From assembly GCF_000321225.1 (NCBI RefSeq), contig NW_004450323.1:4005525-4069524 (forward strand): a stretch of DNA of 64,000 nt, written 5' to 3'. The position numbers were made by a program, and so were the translations under genes. Below, piece after piece: positions 61,177 through 64,000 of this stretch (position 1 is the first letter of the stretch; each line of letters starts with the position of its first letter). This DNA comes from Odobenus rosmarus divergens (taxonomy: Eukaryota > Chordata > Mammalia > Carnivora > Odobenidae). The notes under the pieces were generated by a model that did not search any database, was not told the DNA's origin, and worked only from the letters and a program-made list of their open reading frames with translations.

Positions 61177-62023
61177 ATGCTGAGCACCTTCTGTTTCTTT
61201 CTGTACTTTAGGGAGGTAGTCCACAAAAGCAGTGTCCTCTAAACCTAAGGAAACAGCTCTTAGAGTCACAAGGAGGTGGCCCTCTCTCCTTAGGCGTTGC
61301 CTGGTTCAAAGAACAAGCTGAGCGTGTTGAGATGGCGGATACAGCAGGAGCCCGTGAAAGAGAAGGAGACAGAGGCCTTGGCCTGTGCTCTGAGCCGTGA
61401 AATGCCGGCACGGGGGCCCACGGTGTGCACAGAAACCACAGAGCCGCCATCTCGGTCCCCCATCCCCTCTCCCCCTCTGCCACCCCTCTTAGTGCCTTTT
61501 GGAAAATTGGCGGAATTTTCAGAAATCTCAGAAATGGCAGAAGTCAGCCTCAAGGCGTCAAAGGAATGAGGTCTAGACCTTCAGCTCTTCTGAAGAGGTG
61601 AACTGGGGGATCCTGAAAGAGCCCCCCTGTGACTTGGATATTCTCATCCATGCAGAGTCCTTGAGGGAAGAGCCAGAAACAGGGAATTAAGGAAAGAGCA
61701 TGGGTGTTGGTAGCCTATCAGCAGTGAGGCAGACGCCGCCAGAGCTGGGAGGACCCGAGGGAGGATTCTGGGCTCCTGAAAACTCTTAGGCATGTGGCCT
61801 CATTCTGTGTGGGAGGGTGGGGCGGTGGGGGTGGGGGTGGGGAATGAGCACATCACCATCCTGAGGTCTCAGCAGCCCCAGGCCAGGTGGGTCACACCGC
61901 TGGGCCCTGCGAGCCTGGGGACATTCCTGCTTGCTTCTGTTTTCTCTCCATCAATGCTCTATCAACAGTCATCCCACAGCAGGTGCTGGGAGGTGTTTGC
62001 TGAATGAATGAATGCTCCCTTAC
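60858..62023 (-). other. NMNAT2: NMNAT2 intron 6 with a CA repeat
   Basis: The (AC)n run at 61134-61174 is the one clear repeat. No other element or exon is seen. Confidence 0.75.
61134..61174. repeat. (AC)n microsatellite, about 20 units
   Basis: Uninterrupted AC dinucleotides; on the NMNAT2 transcript this is (GU)n. It is likely length-polymorphic. Confidence 0.97.
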
Positions 62024-62104
62024 CCACAAAGGTGAAGCGCTCCACTGGTGGGCGGACACAGCAGATCCGGCTTAGGCTTTCTCCCACCTTCCCCAAGATC
62101 TTGG
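62024..62104 (-). CDS. NMNAT2: NMNAT2 exon 6: palmitoylated Cys pair
   Basis: The exon is 81 bp, minus strand, acceptor TCCCCTAG, donor GTAAGG. Encodes [20 protein letters not shown] and ERFTFV. The adjacent cysteines of RICCVR are the residues reported to be palmitoylated (Cys164/165 in human), which anchor the enzyme on Golgi and transport vesicles; both are kept. This central insert is specific to NMNAT2. Confidence 0.97.
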
Positions 62105-62839
62105 CTAGGGGAGAGAGCAAGACAGAGAGGGACAGAGGGAGAGAACCACTCACAACTTACAGCCCAGCATTTGGGCCACTTAAACAATAGGGTTGCCCTG
62201 GAGTGGGGCAGGGGTGGGGGTAGTGGGAGGCAGGAGGGTGGAGAGAAAGAACAGAAATATGACAGCAGACATTCCTTCCCGTTCACAGTCCAAGGCACAA
62301 GCATTGTGAGCCATAGACTGGAATATATGTTCTGCTCGTGTTTATTATACTGTCAAAAAATGGAAAATGTAGAAGAGGAAAATATATAAAGAGGAAAATA
62401 AAAAGCACCCATAATCCCATCCTGGCAGACAACCACCACTAACACATTGGCATATTATTTATTTTCCTCCACTTAAAAAAATATGCATTATGCAGGTATG
62501 TTTGCACACCATAAGTTGGCTCAGATTTTGCATTTAAAAGACATACTCGCTTTTTTCATTTTTTAATATGAGCCTTAGCCTTCCTTCCTTCCCATGAAGA
62601 TGGACTTTATAATAATCAGACATCTGCTTTGGCTGAGAGGGAGCTGGTTTTTGATGACCTCCCTGGGCTCTAATCCAGAAAATTTTTCTGAGCCCCCACT
62701 TGTAGCTATATGAGACTTTGTGACTCACCCTGTTTAGAACAGACTAATAACCTTATAGCTTATGGTCTCTAGGCTTGAAAAGTAATACCAGGATCTGTCT
62801 CTTGCAATGGGTTGGTAAAAAAAATGTTGGAAAAAACAT

Positions 62840-63060
62840 GGACCTTGGATTCAAATAGTCCGGAACATGAATTCTGACTCTTCTACTTTTGAGCTGTGTG
62901 ACCTTAGGCAAATCACTTACCCTCTCTGAATTTCAGTTTTCTCCTTGTAAATGGGAACATATCTTTATCACAGAATTACTATGTAAAATACGAAATCATG
63001 TAAAACACTGGGCATTGTATGGGCACACAGGACTCGGTGTTGGGTAAATGTTGGAGCCCT
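62840..63060 (+). repeat. MIR ancient SINE
   Basis: 'ttgagctgtgtgaccttagg', 'caaatcacttaccctctctg' and 'cagttttctccttgtaaatg' follow the MIR order. A second MIR-like text follows near 63100-63200. Confidence 0.75.
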
Positions 63061-63349
63061 TGCTCTCTGCCACTGAAGAGGTGGTTGAACGTGTGGGATT
63101 CTGAATGCAGATGCCTGGGTTTGACTCCGAGTCCTGACCCCTCCTTCAGTGTGTGACCTTGGACAAGATCCTCAACTCCCTTGGAAGAGGCAGAGAAAAA
63201 TGCTGCCTTTCATATCTTTAATTCCCAGGAAGGCAATTATAAATGTAATTTATAAATATAATTTAGAACTATAAACTTATAAATATAAGAAAAAATGCAC
63301 ACCATCAACCCTGTCTCTCTCTCATTGTGACTGCTTCTCTCTGATGCTC

Positions 63350-63502
63350 TATTTTAAGGACCAGAGCATCAGTGTCACCTTGTTGAAAATGCAAATTTTC
63401 CTCCCCTCTCCCAGACCTACTAAATCACATTCTGGGGAAGGGCCTCGCAATCTGGATTTTAACAAGCCCTCCAGTTGATTCTGAGGTTTGAGAACCACGG
63501 GT
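63350..63502 (-). mobile_element. MER5A-like hAT (Charlie) MITE
   Basis: On the minus strand it starts 'gtggttctcaaacctcagaa' and reads 'ggagggcttgttaaaatcca', the MER5A order. It is the reverse orientation of the copy at 45545. It ends only about 20 bp from exon 5. Confidence 0.8.
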
Positions 63503-63522
63503 CCACACCAGTGTCCCCCTAC

Positions 63523-63649
63523 CTGCAGTGGGCTTGCTGGACACATTACTGTTCTGGTAAATGGGCTGGGGGGTCTCATTTTGGGGCTGTCCGACCACAG
63601 GCGTCATGGAGGGCGTGTTGACATTGGAGAGGATGCAGCCAGTCACCCG
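63523..63649 (-). CDS. NMNAT2: NMNAT2 exon 5: NMNAT2-specific central segment
   Basis: The exon is 127 bp, minus strand, acceptor TTTCCCCAG, donor GTAGGG. Encodes [35 protein letters not shown], then VSSKPTA and one base of Ala. The Pro/Gln/Asn-rich, likely disordered part belongs to the isoform-specific insert that regulates targeting and turnover. Differences from human are Val for Ile (PVVG) and SSK for ATK. Confidence 0.97.
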
Positions 63650-64000
63650 CTGGGGAAAGGGAGAAGGGAGAGGTGCAAGGTCAGTGTCATTAGCCAAGTG
63701 ACTTATGAAAAGCATTCCTAGTTATTTTCAAATGCTCATCTGTTCATCTATCACGGTTAAGCCACTTGCAGCTGAGGTGGCGGCAGGGGCGGGTTCTAGA
63801 CCCAGCTGTACCACGTGGCTGCATGTGGCCAGCAGGAGGCATGACCGCTAGCTCAGGGCTGGAAAAGCATGGGATGTAGTGTTGCACAGACCCTGGTTCA
63901 AGTTTGAGCTCTGCCCCCCTCTGGCTGCATGACCTTGGAGAGTTACCTTTTCTTGAACCTCAGCTCAGGAGTGTAACACGGACAGGCCACATAGCTGCCT
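63650..64000 (-). other. NMNAT2: NMNAT2 intron 4 (3' end)
   Basis: A MIR-like segment begins near 63870 ('accctggttcaagtttgagc'). There is no exon up to the window edge. Confidence 0.7.

Larger units (their letters stand above)
62105..63522 (-). other. NMNAT2: NMNAT2 intron 5
   Basis: AT-rich L1-like text (about 62340-62510), MIR-like stretches (about 62840-63060 and 63100-63200) and a MER5A copy (63350-63502). No exon is seen. Confidence 0.7.
36750..64000 (-). other. NMNAT2: NMNAT2 gene (nicotinamide mononucleotide adenylyltransferase 2), 3' part
   Basis: Minus-strand gene. Seven exons in the window (human numbering 5-11) join in frame and match NMNAT2, which has 307 residues in human; the window covers roughly the C-terminal 199. 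The enzyme joins nicotinamide mononucleotide and ATP to make NAD+. It sits on Golgi and axonal vesicles, and loss of its labile protein triggers SARM1-dependent axon degeneration. The N-terminal nucleotide-binding motifs (exons 1-4) lie beyond 64000. All splice sites are GT-AG on the minus strand. The 3' UTR is long, and its end near 36750 is inferred. Confidence 0.96.

Overview
This window is nuclear DNA from a carnivoran mammal. It is non-coding-rich, with short coding blocks bounded by GT-AG splice sites. At least fourteen tRNA-derived Can-SINE copies carry the head 'GCGCCTGGGTGGCTCAGT', pyrimidine-rich bodies and AATAAA-type tails. None has the younger Canis-type head, and the youngest pair looks like the form common in bears, mustelids and seals. 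A non-canid caniform (arctoid) is therefore the best guess, from memory and without a database comparison.

Plus strand, 1 to about 34.0 kb: LAMC2, the laminin gamma-2 chain of laminin-332 (epithelial basement membrane, hemidesmosome anchorage). The window opens inside an intron and then holds 21 coding exons. By comparison with the 23-exon human gene these are exons 3-23. They run from the second EGF-like (LE) repeat through the laminin IV-A domain, further LE repeats, the MMP/BMP-1 processing region and the whole C-terminal coiled coil, to the stop at 32511-32513. The reading frame is continuous across all junctions (1101 codons in the window, no premature stop). The 3' UTR runs to a canonical AATAAA at 33954.

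Minus strand, about 36.7 kb to the end: NMNAT2, the neuronal axon-maintenance NAD synthase, entered from its 3' end. Seven exons (human numbering 5-11) are present: 63523-63649, 62024-62104, 60813-60857, 56352-56428, 43604-43705, 43364-43431 and 40950-41052. A long 3' UTR is inferred below 40950. Exons 1-4, with the N-terminal nucleotide-binding motif, lie beyond the window. The genes are convergent (tail to tail), and about 11 kb around their 3' ends (32.1-43.0 kb) has no recognisable SINE.

The rest is intron: Can-SINEs (many with target-site duplications), ancient L1/L2/MIR fragments, MER5A/MER20 hAT copies, two MaLR-like LTRs, and simple repeats. The most unusual structures are a near-perfect 60-bp-arm inverted repeat in a LAMC2 intron (20055-20196) and a three-copy motif (core GCATGCTGGGA) in the proximal NMNAT2 3' UTR. 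A third point of interest is that the LAMC2 protein has a rodent-like rather than human-like sequence at the MMP-2 cleavage position. I found no new gene system.
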